From the NCBI GenBank assembly GCA_965228415.1, contig OZ245814.1, positions 4,526,001-4,590,000 on the forward strand: DNA of 64,000 nucleotides, in the 5' to 3' direction. Source of the DNA: Agaribacillus sp965228415. GTDB taxonomy: Bacteria; Bacteroidota; Bacteroidia; Cytophagales; Cyclobacteriaceae. The notes beneath the pieces are model-generated. The model searched no databases and had not been told where the DNA came from. It worked only from the letters and a program-made list of their open reading frames with translations. Positions 36,619 through 45,638 of this stretch are shown here, piece after piece. Positions within the stretch are counted from its first letter, which is position 1, and every line of letters begins with the position of its first letter. A program made the position numbers and the translations under genes.

Positions 36619-38028
36619 ATGAATAGTCGCATTGAAAAAGATACCATGGGTGATGTGCCGGTTCCCGCTGACAAATATTGGGGGGCTCAGACACAGCGGT
36701 CAAAAGAAAACTTCAAAATCGGTGGTGAAAACATGAAAATGCCCATCGAAATAGTCAGGGCATTCGCCATCCTCAAAAAGGCGGCCGCCCAGACCAACCA
36801 TGCGTTAGGGGTGTTGGATCAGGAAAAGGCGGAGGTGATCAGCAAGGTGTGTGACGAAATAATAGCGGGAGATCATGACGACCAGTTTCCCCTGGTAATC
36901 TGGCAAACCGGGTCGGGCACCCAATCCAATATGAATGTAAATGAGGTGGTAGCCAATCGCTCCCATGTTTTGCTGGGCGGTCAACTGGACGATCCACAAA
37001 AAAAGATACACCCCAATGACGACGTTAATAAATCACAGTCTTCCAACGATACCTTTCCCACGGCAATGCATATTGCGGCATACACCAAAATAGTGGAAGA
37101 AACTATTCCCAAGATCACCACTTTACGTGATACGCTCGACAGCAAGGCAAAAGCCTTTGTTGACGTGGTGAAAATTGGTCGTACACACTTTATGGATGCT
37201 ACTCCTCTTACCTTGGGTCACGAGTTCTCGGGATATGTTTCACAATTGGACCATGGATTAAGGGCCCTCGATAACACTTTGGCCCACCTGTCGGAGTTGG
37301 CCCTTGGCGGCACCGCCGTCGGTACAGGTTTAAATACACCGGAAGGTTATGCGCCCATGGTCGCCGATAAAATCGCACAGTTTTCGGGACACGCATTTAT
37401 AAGCGCCAAAAATAAGTTCGAAGCGCTAGCGGCCCACGATGCGATTGTGGAAACCTCAGGTGCCTTGAAACAATTGGCTGTAAGTATCATGAAGATCGCC
37501 AACGATATCAGAATGCTGTCATCGGGTCCCCGGTCTGGCATTGGAGAAATACTGATCCCTGAAAATGAACCTGGATCTTCTATTATGCCTGGCAAAGTGA
37601 ATCCCACACAATGTGAAGCACTGACCATGGTTTGCGCCCAGGTCATTGGCAACGACACCGCTATCTCGATCGGAGGCATGAATGGCCATTTTGAGCTAAA
37701 TGTTTTTAAACCAATGATGGCATATAATCTGCTGACATCGGCTACACTACTGGGAGATGCCTGTTTATCCTTTGAAAAGCACTGTGCCGTTGGTATTGAA
37801 CCCAATCATAGTGTGATTAAAGATAAATTGGAAAAGTCACTCATGTTGGTAACAGCACTGAATACACATATAGGTTATGAGAATGCCGCCAAAATTGCCA
37901 AAAAAGCGCACAAAGAAGGTACAACATTACGTGAAGCCGCCCTGGCACTGGAATTATTGACCAATGAACAATTTGATCAATGGGTAGTACCTGAAAATAT
38001 GACCGGACGACTATCAAAAACACCCTAA
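36619..38028 (+). CDS. fumC: Class II fumarate hydratase
   Basis: 469 aa. Superfamily signature GSSIMPGKVNP (319-329), TGSGTQSNMN (97-106), SQSSNDTFPT (139-148) and GRTHFMDATP with His190. Interconverts fumarate and malate in the citric acid cycle; oxygen-stable, iron-free class. Single gene. Confidence 0.96.
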   Translation: MNSRIEKDTMGDVPVPADKYWGAQTQRSKENFKIGGENMKMPIEIVRAFAILKKAAAQTNHALGVLDQEKAEVISKVCDEIIAGDHDDQFPLVIWQTGSGTQSNMNVNEVVANRSHVLLGGQLDDPQKKIHPNDDVNKSQSSNDTFPTAMHIAAYTKIVEETIPKITTLRDTLDSKAKAFVDVVKIGRTHFMDATPLTLGHEFSGYVSQLDHGLRALDNTLAHLSELALGGTAVGTGLNTPEGYAPMVADKIAQFSGHAFISAKNKFEALAAHDAIVETSGALKQLAVSIMKIANDIRMLSSGPRSGIGEILIPENEPGSSIMPGKVNPTQCEALTMVCAQVIGNDTAISIGGMNGHFELNVFKPMMAYNLLTSATLLGDACLSFEKHCAVGIEPNHSVIKDKLEKSLMLVTALNTHIGYENAAKIAKKAHKEGTTLREAALALELLTNEQFDQWVVPENMTGRLSKTP

Positions 38029-38136
38029 ACCTCACTTTAGCGGTACAACTTGTAATCCCCGAAAATTTGGAAATATTATCCTTATTTTCGTACATTAGGC
38101 CCTTAAGAAAGAAATTCGTGGAAAAAATTATATAAA

Positions 38137-38727
38137 ATGAAAAACCTAGTTCTGATTATCTGTTTAATGTTCTGTGCTACATTTGGGCAACAGGCGTATG
38201 CGCAGCTCTCTAAGAAAGAGAAAAAGGAGTGGAAAAAAAGACAGAAAAGTCTCCCTGTAGATGAATTCAAAAGAATAGTAGAAGAAAGCAGTTCCTTAAA
38301 AGGCAAAGTGAGCAGCTTGGAAGGGCAGGTTTCAAGTTTACAATCCAGGGTTGGCGATAAAGACGCCGAAATTAATCGCCTGAAATCGGACCTGGCCTCA
38401 GCCAGGGAAGAAGCTTCTAACAATGTCGCAAGCGCCAATCAGGAGATCAAAGAAACCAGATCAGCAAAGGGTGTGGTTTTCAAAGTACAAATCGGGGCCT
38501 ACAAAAATATTGATCTTAAAAAATATGACGACGCCGATAGCGACTTCTCTGCAGAGGATGCCGGTGGTGTGCAAAAATATACCCTGGGCAGCTTTGCCGA
38601 CTATTGGGAGGCAGATACTTTTAAAAAATATATCAGGGAAATGGGCGTAAAAGACGCCTGGATTGTTCCCTACAAAGACGGTGTCAGAGTTCCTATTAAG
38701 GATGTCCTCGAAGGAATCGTGAACTAA
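38137..38727 (+). CDS. Exported coiled-coil protein with SPOR-like C-terminus
   Basis: 196 aa. Signal peptide ending QAYAQ, a very basic patch (KKEKKEWKKRQK), a coiled coil (about 50-110: SSLKGKVSSLEGQVSSLQ) and a C-terminal segment that looks like a SPOR peptidoglycan-binding repeat (FKVQIGAYKN ... YTLGSFADYWEADTFKKYI). Similar proteins in Cytophagales are labelled Ezrin/radixin/moesin family because of the coiled coil. A cell-envelope role is likely, the details are unknown. Strong terminator follows. Confidence 0.75.
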   Translation: MKNLVLIICLMFCATFGQQAYAQLSKKEKKEWKKRQKSLPVDEFKRIVEESSSLKGKVSSLEGQVSSLQSRVGDKDAEINRLKSDLASAREEASNNVASANQEIKETRSAKGVVFKVQIGAYKNIDLKKYDDADSDFSAEDAGGVQKYTLGSFADYWEADTFKKYIREMGVKDAWIVPYKDGVRVPIKDVLEGIVN

Positions 38728-38747
38728 ACTGACATTGAATTTGACTT

Positions 38748-38776
38748 AAAAGCAGTACTTTTGAAGTACTGCTTTT
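38748..38776 (+). terminator. Intrinsic terminator after the SPOR-like gene
   Basis: AAAAGCAGTACT (38748-38759), loop TTTGA, AGTACTGCTTTT (38765-38776) plus three more T. Perfect 12-bp stem. The TTG at 38778 just behind it is therefore an unlikely start for rmuC. Confidence 0.9.
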
Positions 38777-38798
38777 TTTGTTTAAAGATTTCTTGATC

Positions 38799-40118
38799 AT
38801 GGAAATGATATATTTATTTTCCGGAATATTGGCCGGTCTCACAATTTCCTGGCTGCTCTATAAATTTATTCTCAGACAAAATTTTATACACCTGACTGAT
38901 TATAATGCCCTGGATAAGGAGCATGGTTTATTGGAAGACCGGCATCAGATATTATTAAAAAACTCTCAGGAGCTGGATCAGGGTTACAAAAACAAGGTAA
39001 TAGAAAACACGGGGCTGGAAAAAAAGGTTATAGAACTTCAGAGTGAGATCTTCCACCTCCAGGAAAAACTGAATTTTCAAAAAAAGGAATTTGAAAACCT
39101 TCACCAGGTTTTTACCGAAAAATTTGAAAAAATTGCCGGCGAAGTATTGCACAAAAATTCACAACAATTTACACGCATTAACCACGAAAGGCTCCATTTA
39201 ATTTTAGACCCCCTCAAAGAAAAAATTAATCACTTTGAAAAAAAAGTAGAGGAAACACAGCAAAAACAATTGGTTGAAAGCAGCTTGCTAAAAAAAGAGA
39301 TTGCCACACTGGCCGAGCTCAATCAGCAAATGAGTATAGAGGCCCACAACCTGACGCAAGCTTTGAAAGGAGATAATAAGATTCAGGGAAACTGGGGTGA
39401 GGTGGTATTGGAAAGAGTATTGGAACGCTCAGGCCTGGTTAATGGATCAGAATATTTTACCCAGGGACAAGCCATGAAGCTGACCGGCGACCAGGGACAA
39501 CATTTAAAGCCAGACGTAGTAGTCCTGCTGCCAGATGACAAACATATTGTGGTGGATTCAAAAGTATCGCTAAAGGCGTATGAATACTTCATCAACAGCC
39601 AGGATGAGCAGGAAAAAATCAGCTATTTGAAACAACACGTTAATTCCATTAAGGCTCATATCAGAAATTTGGCAGAGAAATATTATCAGAGCATTGATAA
39701 ACTCAACTCTCCTGATTTTGTCCTGTTATTTTTGCCAATAGAAGCTTCGTTTAGTACAGCTATAGGTCACGAGGGAGATGATCTTTTTAGTTTTGCCTGG
39801 GAGAAGAAGGTGGTGGTAGTGAGCCCTACTACACTGCTGGCCACGCTTAAAACTGTAGCTTCAATCTGGAAAAATGAGAAGCAGAACAAAAATGCCATGA
39901 AAATTGCCGAGGAAAGCGGGAAATTATATGATAAGCTTTTTGCCTTTGTGGGAGACCTGGAAAAGGTCGGCAAGTCATTGAAAATCGGCCAGGACGCCTA
40001 CGATGAAGCCATGAAGAAATTGGGTACGGGGAAAGGAAATTTACTCGACCGCGCAGATAAATTAAAAAAGTTGGGGATAAATACTAAAAAATCAATTGAA
40101 AGGCCGGGAAATGATTAA
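38799..40118 (+). CDS. rmuC: DNA recombination protein RmuC
   Basis: 439 aa from ATG 38799. N-terminal membrane anchor (IYLFSGILAGLTISWLLY), long coiled coil (about 40-180), then the RmuC nuclease-like domain: GNWGEVVLERVLERSGL, LPDDKHIVVDSKVSLKAYE and FVLLFLPIEASF. RmuC limits inversions and rearrangements in E. coli. The upstream TTG overlaps the previous terminator and is rejected. Confidence 0.93.
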   Translation: MEMIYLFSGILAGLTISWLLYKFILRQNFIHLTDYNALDKEHGLLEDRHQILLKNSQELDQGYKNKVIENTGLEKKVIELQSEIFHLQEKLNFQKKEFENLHQVFTEKFEKIAGEVLHKNSQQFTRINHERLHLILDPLKEKINHFEKKVEETQQKQLVESSLLKKEIATLAELNQQMSIEAHNLTQALKGDNKIQGNWGEVVLERVLERSGLVNGSEYFTQGQAMKLTGDQGQHLKPDVVVLLPDDKHIVVDSKVSLKAYEYFINSQDEQEKISYLKQHVNSIKAHIRNLAEKYYQSIDKLNSPDFVLLFLPIEASFSTAIGHEGDDLFSFAWEKKVVVVSPTTLLATLKTVASIWKNEKQNKNAMKIAEESGKLYDKLFAFVGDLEKVGKSLKIGQDAYDEAMKKLGTGKGNLLDRADKLKKLGINTKKSIERPGND

Positions 40119-40125
40119 CCGACAA

Positions 40126-40239
40126 TCAGGAAAAAAAGATAAACAATATCAGAATGAACAAAATCATGATCAGGTACATCAAAAGGTCGACCTGAATGTA
40201 GGCTTTCCACTTGCTATATAGTGCTTTAATTTTCTTCAA
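40126..40239 (-). CDS. 37-aa single-helix membrane protein
   Basis: TTG 40239 to TGA 40126. The N-terminus is strongly basic and amphipathic (KKIKALYSKWKAYIQ), followed by one hydrophobic helix (LLMYLIMILFILILFIFF) to the C-terminus. A perfect -7 box (TAACTTTG, 40260-40267) lies 21 bases upstream, giving a leader of about 14 nt, and an in-frame stop (TAA) precedes the TTG by six codons. It lies antisense to the gap between rmuC and recJ. Too short for normal gene callers; function unknown. Confidence 0.55.
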   Translation of the reverse strand: MKKIKALYSKWKAYIQVDLLMYLIMILFILILFIFFS

Positions 40240-40259
40240 TATTGCCCGCGCGTTTTAGA

Positions 40260-40267
40260 CAAAGTTA
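40260..40267 (-). promoter_or_regulatory. -7 box (TAACTTTG) of the 37-aa gene
   Basis: A perfect TAnnTTTG on the minus strand. The -33 element is not clear. Confidence 0.4.
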
Positions 40268-40390
40268 TAAAATATACCTTGAAATTAAGTTGAATTATTT
40301 TATATTGCATGAAGCCCCCACCTTGAAAAATTTCGAAGTTTCCACACAAAAAGTCGTTAGTTTTAATTCTTATTTTTATTTTGGGCAATT

Positions 40391-42094
40391 ATGGTAAACA
40401 GATGGGATATTAAAGAACAGCCACCGGCAGATCAAATTGAAAAGCTTTCGAGTAAAATAAATGTTAATCCCATCCTTTCAGCCTTATTGCTCCAACGGGG
40501 CATCTGCACTTTCGATGAGGCAAAGGCTTATTTCCGCCCTTCACTGGAACAGCTTCACGATCCATTCTTGATGAAAGATATGGACCTGGCTGTGGCAAGA
40601 ATTAATGAGGCTATCAAAAACAACCAAAAAATACTGGTCTATGGAGACTATGATGTGGATGGTACGACTGCCGTGGCCACCTTTTTCGATTTCTTAAGGG
40701 CACATCACGGGAATATTGACTTTTATGTGCCAGACAGGTATGCTGAGGGATACGGCGTTTCCTTGCAAGGAATTGATTATGCAGACCAAAACGGGATCGA
40801 TTTGATCATTAGTCTGGACTGTGGCATAAAGGCAGAGGATAAGGTCGCTTACGCGAAAGCAAAAGGCATCGATTTTATCATTTGTGATCACCACCGCCCC
40901 GGTAAAGACCTCCCCGATGCCGTCGCCATATTGGATCCCAAGCAAACAGATTGCGGGTATCCTTTTAAGGAATTATCAGGGTGCGGTGTGGGATTTAAAC
41001 TGTTACAGGCGCTTTGCACTAAAAATGGCTATGATATAAAATCGCTTTATAACTATCTGGACCTGGTAGCAGTAAGCATCGCCTCCGACATCGTTCCCAT
41101 TACAGGAGAAAACCGGGTGTTGGCTCACTTAGGACTAATTAAACTAAACAAAAAACCAAGTGTGGGCTTAAAAGCCCTTATCAAGGTAGCCGGATTGGAG
41201 GGAAAGCTTAACATCTCAAGCGTTGTATTCAGCATTGGGCCACGGATTAATGCGGCCGGACGGATCGCTCATGGCAGAGCGGCAGTGGAGTTGTTGATTA
41301 CAAACCATGAAGAACAGGCCGATGAAGCCGCCTTCAAAATCAATCACCACAACGCCCAGCGAAGGGACTTTGATAACAGTACCACACAGGAAGCATTTTC
41401 GATGATCGAGGAAAGTGAAGCCCGGAAAAACTCAAAATCAACTGTATTGTATAAAAAAGACTGGCACAAAGGTGTGATAGGCATCGTAGCTTCCCGCTGT
41501 ATCGACAAATATTATAAACCAACGATTATCCTGACCGAGTCAAATAACAAAATTACCGGATCGGCGCGGTCTGTGACAGGATTTGATGTCTACGAAGCGA
41601 TTGCAGCCTGTTCCGATCTGCTGGATCAATTTGGCGGACATATGTATGCGGCGGGCCTCACACTTTCAGAAGATAATTTTGCCGAATTTGAAAAGAAATT
41701 TGAGGAGGTGGTAGCAAAAACAATTACCGAAGAACAAATGATACCCACGGTTGAAATTGATCAAATAATCGATTTTGATGCCATCAATCAAAAGTTCTTC
41801 AACATTCTCAGGCAAATGAGCCCGTTTGGACCAAAAAATATGACACCGGTGTTTGTCTCGGAAAATGTATATGCATTGGACCGGCCTAAAATTATGAAGG
41901 AGAAGCATATCAAATTTTTGGCAGGCCAGGAGGGATCAGCTTCCAAAATTGAAATTATTGGCTTCGGATTTGCGGAGTACTTTGAGTTAATCAACAGCGG
42001 CATGCGTTTCAAGATCGCCTATACCATCGAAGAAAATGATTTTATTGGGGTTAAATCATTGCAGCTGTACTTGAAAGACCTAAAATTTGATTAG
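40391..42094 (+). CDS. recJ: Single-stranded-DNA-specific exonuclease RecJ
   Basis: 567 aa. DHH phosphoesterase motifs in order: GDYDVDG (85-91), SLDCG (141-145), CDHH (165-168), LVAVSIASDIVP, then DHHA1 with GSARS...FGGHMYAAGLTL. 5'-3' single-strand exonuclease in recombination and mismatch repair. First of the recJ-lptB-GH3 run; lptB follows after 39 bases. Confidence 0.96.
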   Translation: MVNRWDIKEQPPADQIEKLSSKINVNPILSALLLQRGICTFDEAKAYFRPSLEQLHDPFLMKDMDLAVARINEAIKNNQKILVYGDYDVDGTTAVATFFDFLRAHHGNIDFYVPDRYAEGYGVSLQGIDYADQNGIDLIISLDCGIKAEDKVAYAKAKGIDFIICDHHRPGKDLPDAVAILDPKQTDCGYPFKELSGCGVGFKLLQALCTKNGYDIKSLYNYLDLVAVSIASDIVPITGENRVLAHLGLIKLNKKPSVGLKALIKVAGLEGKLNISSVVFSIGPRINAAGRIAHGRAAVELLITNHEEQADEAAFKINHHNAQRRDFDNSTTQEAFSMIEESEARKNSKSTVLYKKDWHKGVIGIVASRCIDKYYKPTIILTESNNKITGSARSVTGFDVYEAIAACSDLLDQFGGHMYAAGLTLSEDNFAEFEKKFEEVVAKTITEEQMIPTVEIDQIIDFDAINQKFFNILRQMSPFGPKNMTPVFVSENVYALDRPKIMKEKHIKFLAGQEGSASKIEIIGFGFAEYFELINSGMRFKIAYTIEENDFIGVKSLQLYLKDLKFD

Positions 42095-42133
42095 AGAAAA
42101 TACTTCGCGGAAATAATTTGAAAATTGCAGTGA

Positions 42134-42868
42134 ATGAAAAAGTTAAGCGCAAATAGTTTAGTAAAGATATATAAGAAGAGAACCGTTGTAAACAACGTGT
42201 CTGTTGAAGTAGCCCAGGGGGAGATTGTCGGATTGCTGGGACCCAATGGCGCGGGTAAAACCACCACGTTTTATATGATCGTCGGCTTAATTAAGCCCAA
42301 TGAAGGAGAGATTTTTTTAGATGATGAGAATATAACGCCACTTCCTATGTATCAGCGGGCAAAAAGAGGAATTGGCTATCTGGCACAGGAAGCTTCGGTA
42401 TTTAGAAAATTAACAGTAGAAGAAAATATCATGGCAGTCCTCGAGCAGCGAAAGCTGTCAAAAGCACAGCAGAAGGAAAAGATGGAAGCACTCCTGGAAG
42501 AGTTTAGTCTCGGTCATGTGAGAAAGAATTTGGGCGTCGTACTGTCCGGAGGCGAAAGAAGGCGAACGGAAATAGCCAGAGCGTTAGCCGTAGATCCAAA
42601 TTTTGTTTTGCTGGACGAACCATTTGCCGGTGTGGATCCCATCGCCGTTGAAGAAATCCAGCATATTGTCGCCAAGCTAAAAGATAAAAATATCGGCATA
42701 CTGATTACCGATCACAACGTGAATGAAACCCTGTCCATTACTGACAGGGCCTATCTGATGTTCGAAGGAAAACTATTGAAAGCAGGCACTGCCGAGGAGT
42801 TGGCCGCAGACGAACAGGTAAGAAGGGTTTATCTTGGCAAAAACTTTGAGTTAAAAAGAAAAATTTAA
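42134..42868 (+). CDS. lptB: LPS export ABC transporter ATPase
   Basis: 244 aa. Walker A GPNGAGKTT (36-44), signature LSGGE (138-142), Walker B FVLLDEPFAGVDP (158-170), and the LptB-typical YLAQEASVFRKLTVEENI. Powers lipopolysaccharide transfer from the inner membrane together with LptF/G, which are not encoded in this window. Confidence 0.96.
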   Translation: MKKLSANSLVKIYKKRTVVNNVSVEVAQGEIVGLLGPNGAGKTTTFYMIVGLIKPNEGEIFLDDENITPLPMYQRAKRGIGYLAQEASVFRKLTVEENIMAVLEQRKLSKAQQKEKMEALLEEFSLGHVRKNLGVVLSGGERRRTEIARALAVDPNFVLLDEPFAGVDPIAVEEIQHIVAKLKDKNIGILITDHNVNETLSITDRAYLMFEGKLLKAGTAEELAADEQVRRVYLGKNFELKRKI

Positions 42869-42917
42869 ATACATATTTTGGTATTTTTAAAGGCTACATT
42901 TCTGGAGAAATAATATA

Positions 42918-44444
42918 ATGGCGCTGATTAATTCGATATTGACCTGGGTAATGAAAAAACGCATCCACGAAGTGGAGTTGTTTACGAAATATCCCCTGGA
43001 GGTGCAGCGGGAAGTGCTGGACAATTTAATAAGAACGGCAAAAAATACGCAATATGGCCGGCAATACAATTTTAAAGATATTACCGACATAGAGACTTTC
43101 AAAAGCAAGGTTCCCGTGGTAAGTTATGAAGAGTTGTTTCCATACATTGAACAACTCATGAAAGGAGAACAAAATGTATTATGGCCTTCGGAAATAAAAT
43201 GGTTTGCCAAATCCTCCGGCACCACCAACGCCCGTAGTAAGTTTATCCCCGTTTCACAGGAAGCCCTGGATGATTGTCATTTTAAAGGTGGGAAGGATAT
43301 GCTTTCCATTTATTTTAATAATAATCCCGAAACCAAGCTATTTACCGGAAAAGGCCTGACTATCGGAGGAAGCCATCAGCTCAACCAGCTGGATAAAAGC
43401 GCCAATTCGCACTACGGCGATGTTTCTGCAGTCATTATGAAAAACCTGCCACTATGGGCTCAATTTGTCAGAACGCCTAAACTCGACATTGCGCTGATGG
43501 ACGAATGGGAAGAAAAAATTGATAAAATGGCTGAAATCACTTCCAAAGAAAATGTGACCAGCCTTTCCGGTGTGCCTACCTGGACAATTTTGTTGTTACA
43601 AAGAATTCTGGAGATAACCGGTAAAAACAATATACTGGATGTCTGGCCTAACCTGGAGCTGTTTGCCCACGGTGCCGTATCTTTTAAGCCTTATCGAAAA
43701 GTGTTTGAAAAACTGATCCCCTCGAAGGATATGAATTACTTGGAAACATATAATGCTTCCGAAGGATTCTTTGGAATTCAGGATCGCTCAGACTCTGATG
43801 AATTGCTATTGATGCTTGACTATGGTATTTATTACGAATTCATTCCGATCGATCAGGTAGATAAAGAAAATGAAGTAGTCATTGGGTTGGAAGAGGTGGA
43901 AATAGGCAAAAACTATGCAATGGTGATCTCTACCAACGCAGGGTTGTGGCGTTATAAAATTGGTGATACGATTAAATTTACCTCCTTATCGCCTTTCCGA
44001 ATCAAAATCTCAGGACGCACAAAGCATTTTATAAATGCCTTTGGCGAGGAATTGATCATTGAAAATGCCGAAAAAGCCATTACCGATGCCTGCGCTACGA
44101 CCAATGCGGAAATTGATAATTTCACCGCTGCACCACGCTACTTAAGCGGCCAGCAAAAAGGTGGTCATGAATGGGTCATAGAATTCAGTAAACTCCCCAG
44201 TGACCTTGAAAAATTCAGATATTGCCTCGACGAAAATTTAAGAGCTATTAATTCAGACTATGATGCCAAAAGACACAAAGATCTTGCATTGGAGGCTCCC
44301 GTTATTCACAGCGTCGCCCAGGGAACTTTCTACCAATGGATGAAAAAACGGGGAAAGCTGGGAGGACAAAATAAAGTCCCCAGACTGGCCAATGATCGCA
44401 AGTACCTGGAAGATATTCTGGAAATGATAAGTGTGATGGATTAA
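42918..44444 (+). CDS. GH3-family acyl-adenylating synthetase
   Basis: 508 aa, the length of plant GH3 auxin/jasmonate amido synthetases. Recognisable ATP-binding motifs: KSSGTTNARSKFIPVS (about 97-112), ETYNASEGFFGIQ (about 276-288) and AGLWRYKIGDTIKFT (about 343-357), then the C-terminal FGEELIIENAEKAI. It should adenylate a carboxylic acid and transfer it to an amine. Substrates of the bacterial members are unknown. It follows lptB by 49 bases. Confidence 0.93.
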   Translation: MALINSILTWVMKKRIHEVELFTKYPLEVQREVLDNLIRTAKNTQYGRQYNFKDITDIETFKSKVPVVSYEELFPYIEQLMKGEQNVLWPSEIKWFAKSSGTTNARSKFIPVSQEALDDCHFKGGKDMLSIYFNNNPETKLFTGKGLTIGGSHQLNQLDKSANSHYGDVSAVIMKNLPLWAQFVRTPKLDIALMDEWEEKIDKMAEITSKENVTSLSGVPTWTILLLQRILEITGKNNILDVWPNLELFAHGAVSFKPYRKVFEKLIPSKDMNYLETYNASEGFFGIQDRSDSDELLLMLDYGIYYEFIPIDQVDKENEVVIGLEEVEIGKNYAMVISTNAGLWRYKIGDTIKFTSLSPFRIKISGRTKHFINAFGEELIIENAEKAITDACATTNAEIDNFTAAPRYLSGQQKGGHEWVIEFSKLPSDLEKFRYCLDENLRAINSDYDAKRHKDLALEAPVIHSVAQGTFYQWMKKRGKLGGQNKVPRLANDRKYLEDILEMISVMD

Positions 44445-44569
44445 GGAGCGCCTCGTCCCTTTGTAAGCAATGTTTATGATTGATGACAGCAAATTTTTTC
44501 GTTTGTACACCTCGAAACATATTTCTTTAAAAAGCAAAGTCCATTTGAATAATCCCTTATTTTTAATTT

Positions 44570-44944
44570 ATGAATAATAACTTGTCAACCGATGAAGCAT
44601 TTGACCTGGCCAAAAAAAGCCTTGCCGAAGGCAAATCATTCGCCGTTATCCGGGAAGAGTTGACGGCCATGGGATTAGAGGATTCAACGATTAAGTATAT
44701 TATCCGACAACTGGATAATGACCTGTTAAAAATGTCAAAAAAGACCGGGTCCACCGGTCATGCTAAAAGAAAAATGATCTCGGGAGCGATCATTATGTTA
44801 ATGGGTACGGCCATCGCACTTTATACCTGGATTGAAAAAATTCAGGAAATGAATTACTATCTATTGGAATTCGGCGCCCTGTTTGTAGGTTATTATTTTT
44901 TTCGATCCGGCTACATGCAAACTAAAAAACAAAATTCCGGATAA
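44570..44944 (+). CDS. Small membrane protein with helical N-terminal domain
   Basis: 124 aa. N-terminal part with ALAKKSLAEGKSF / LTAMGLEDSTIKYIIRQLD-like helices, resembling short DNA- or protein-binding helical repeats, then two membrane helices (ISGAIIMLMGTAIALYTWI and LEFGALFVGYYFF). I do not recognise a named family. It follows GH3 on the same strand by 125 bases. Confidence 0.7.
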   Translation: MNNNLSTDEAFDLAKKSLAEGKSFAVIREELTAMGLEDSTIKYIIRQLDNDLLKMSKKTGSTGHAKRKMISGAIIMLMGTAIALYTWIEKIQEMNYYLLEFGALFVGYYFFRSGYMQTKKQNSG

Positions 44945-44990
44945 TCAACAAGTCCCTATTTCATCTGTAGATGTTTGCTTCAGGAATAAA

Positions 44991-45022
44991 TTTGCTTACT
45001 TACTAATAAGTAAGTATATTTG
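44991..45022 (+). promoter_or_regulatory. TetR promoter with operator in the spacer
   Basis: TTTG at 44991-44994, 20-base spacer, TATATTTG at 45015-45022: a textbook Bacteroidota promoter. A perfect 8-bp inverted repeat CTTACTTA-N4-TAAGTAAG (44995-45014) fills exactly the spacer, so bound repressor would block polymerase. The position and symmetry suit autorepression by the TetR protein encoded 17 bases downstream. Confidence 0.75.
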
Positions 45023-45038
45023 CTGGCACAATTAAATT

Positions 45039-45617
45039 ATGGTTGGAAAATCATCAAATACCAGGCAAAAAATTTTGCGTTTAGGCGAGCAGCTGTTGAA
45101 AGGAAAGGGCCTCAATGCCTTTAGCTATAGTGATATCTCCTTAGCCCTTGGCGTAAAAAACGCGGCAATTCATTATCATTTTCACGGTAAGCAGGACTTG
45201 CTGCTCGCGATCATTGAAGAAAATATAATACGTTTTGACGAGATCATTAAAAAGACTGGTGACAAAAAAATGGATGTCTGGGATAAATTGCAGGCATTCC
45301 TGGATATATACATTTCCAACCTTGAAAACGATCATCAGATTTGTCTGTTCGGATCGCTGGCCTCAGATTTTTTAACCATTGGTGCTACTGAACAGGTAAA
45401 TTTGAAATCCTTTGCGGAGAAAATCCTGGAATGGCTGGGGGATATTTTGACCGAGGGAAAGGCCCTGGGGAAATTTAAATTTAAAGGAGATCCCAGGACC
45501 AGGGCCGTAACGATTTGCGCTACGCTGGCAGGGGGCCTGCAGCTGGCAAGGATCACAGGAAAACAAGACTTTTACCGGTTGGCCGAGCAGGTAAAAGCTG
45601 ATTTAAATGCTAAGTGA
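45039..45617 (+). CDS. TetR-family transcriptional regulator
   Basis: 192 aa. N-terminal HTH (FSYSDISLALGVKNAAIHYHFHGKQDLL, about 24-51, tyrosine/histidine helix typical of TetR), then an all-helical ligand/dimer domain. It should repress its own promoter through the 20-bp palindrome at 44995-45014. The fabF-like gene follows 21 bases after the stop, probably in the same transcript, suggesting a lipid-related ligand. Confidence 0.92.
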   Translation: MVGKSSNTRQKILRLGEQLLKGKGLNAFSYSDISLALGVKNAAIHYHFHGKQDLLLAIIEENIIRFDEIIKKTGDKKMDVWDKLQAFLDIYISNLENDHQICLFGSLASDFLTIGATEQVNLKSFAEKILEWLGDILTEGKALGKFKFKGDPRTRAVTICATLAGGLQLARITGKQDFYRLAEQVKADLNAK

Positions 45618-45638
45618 GAACAAAATTTAAACTGAAAT

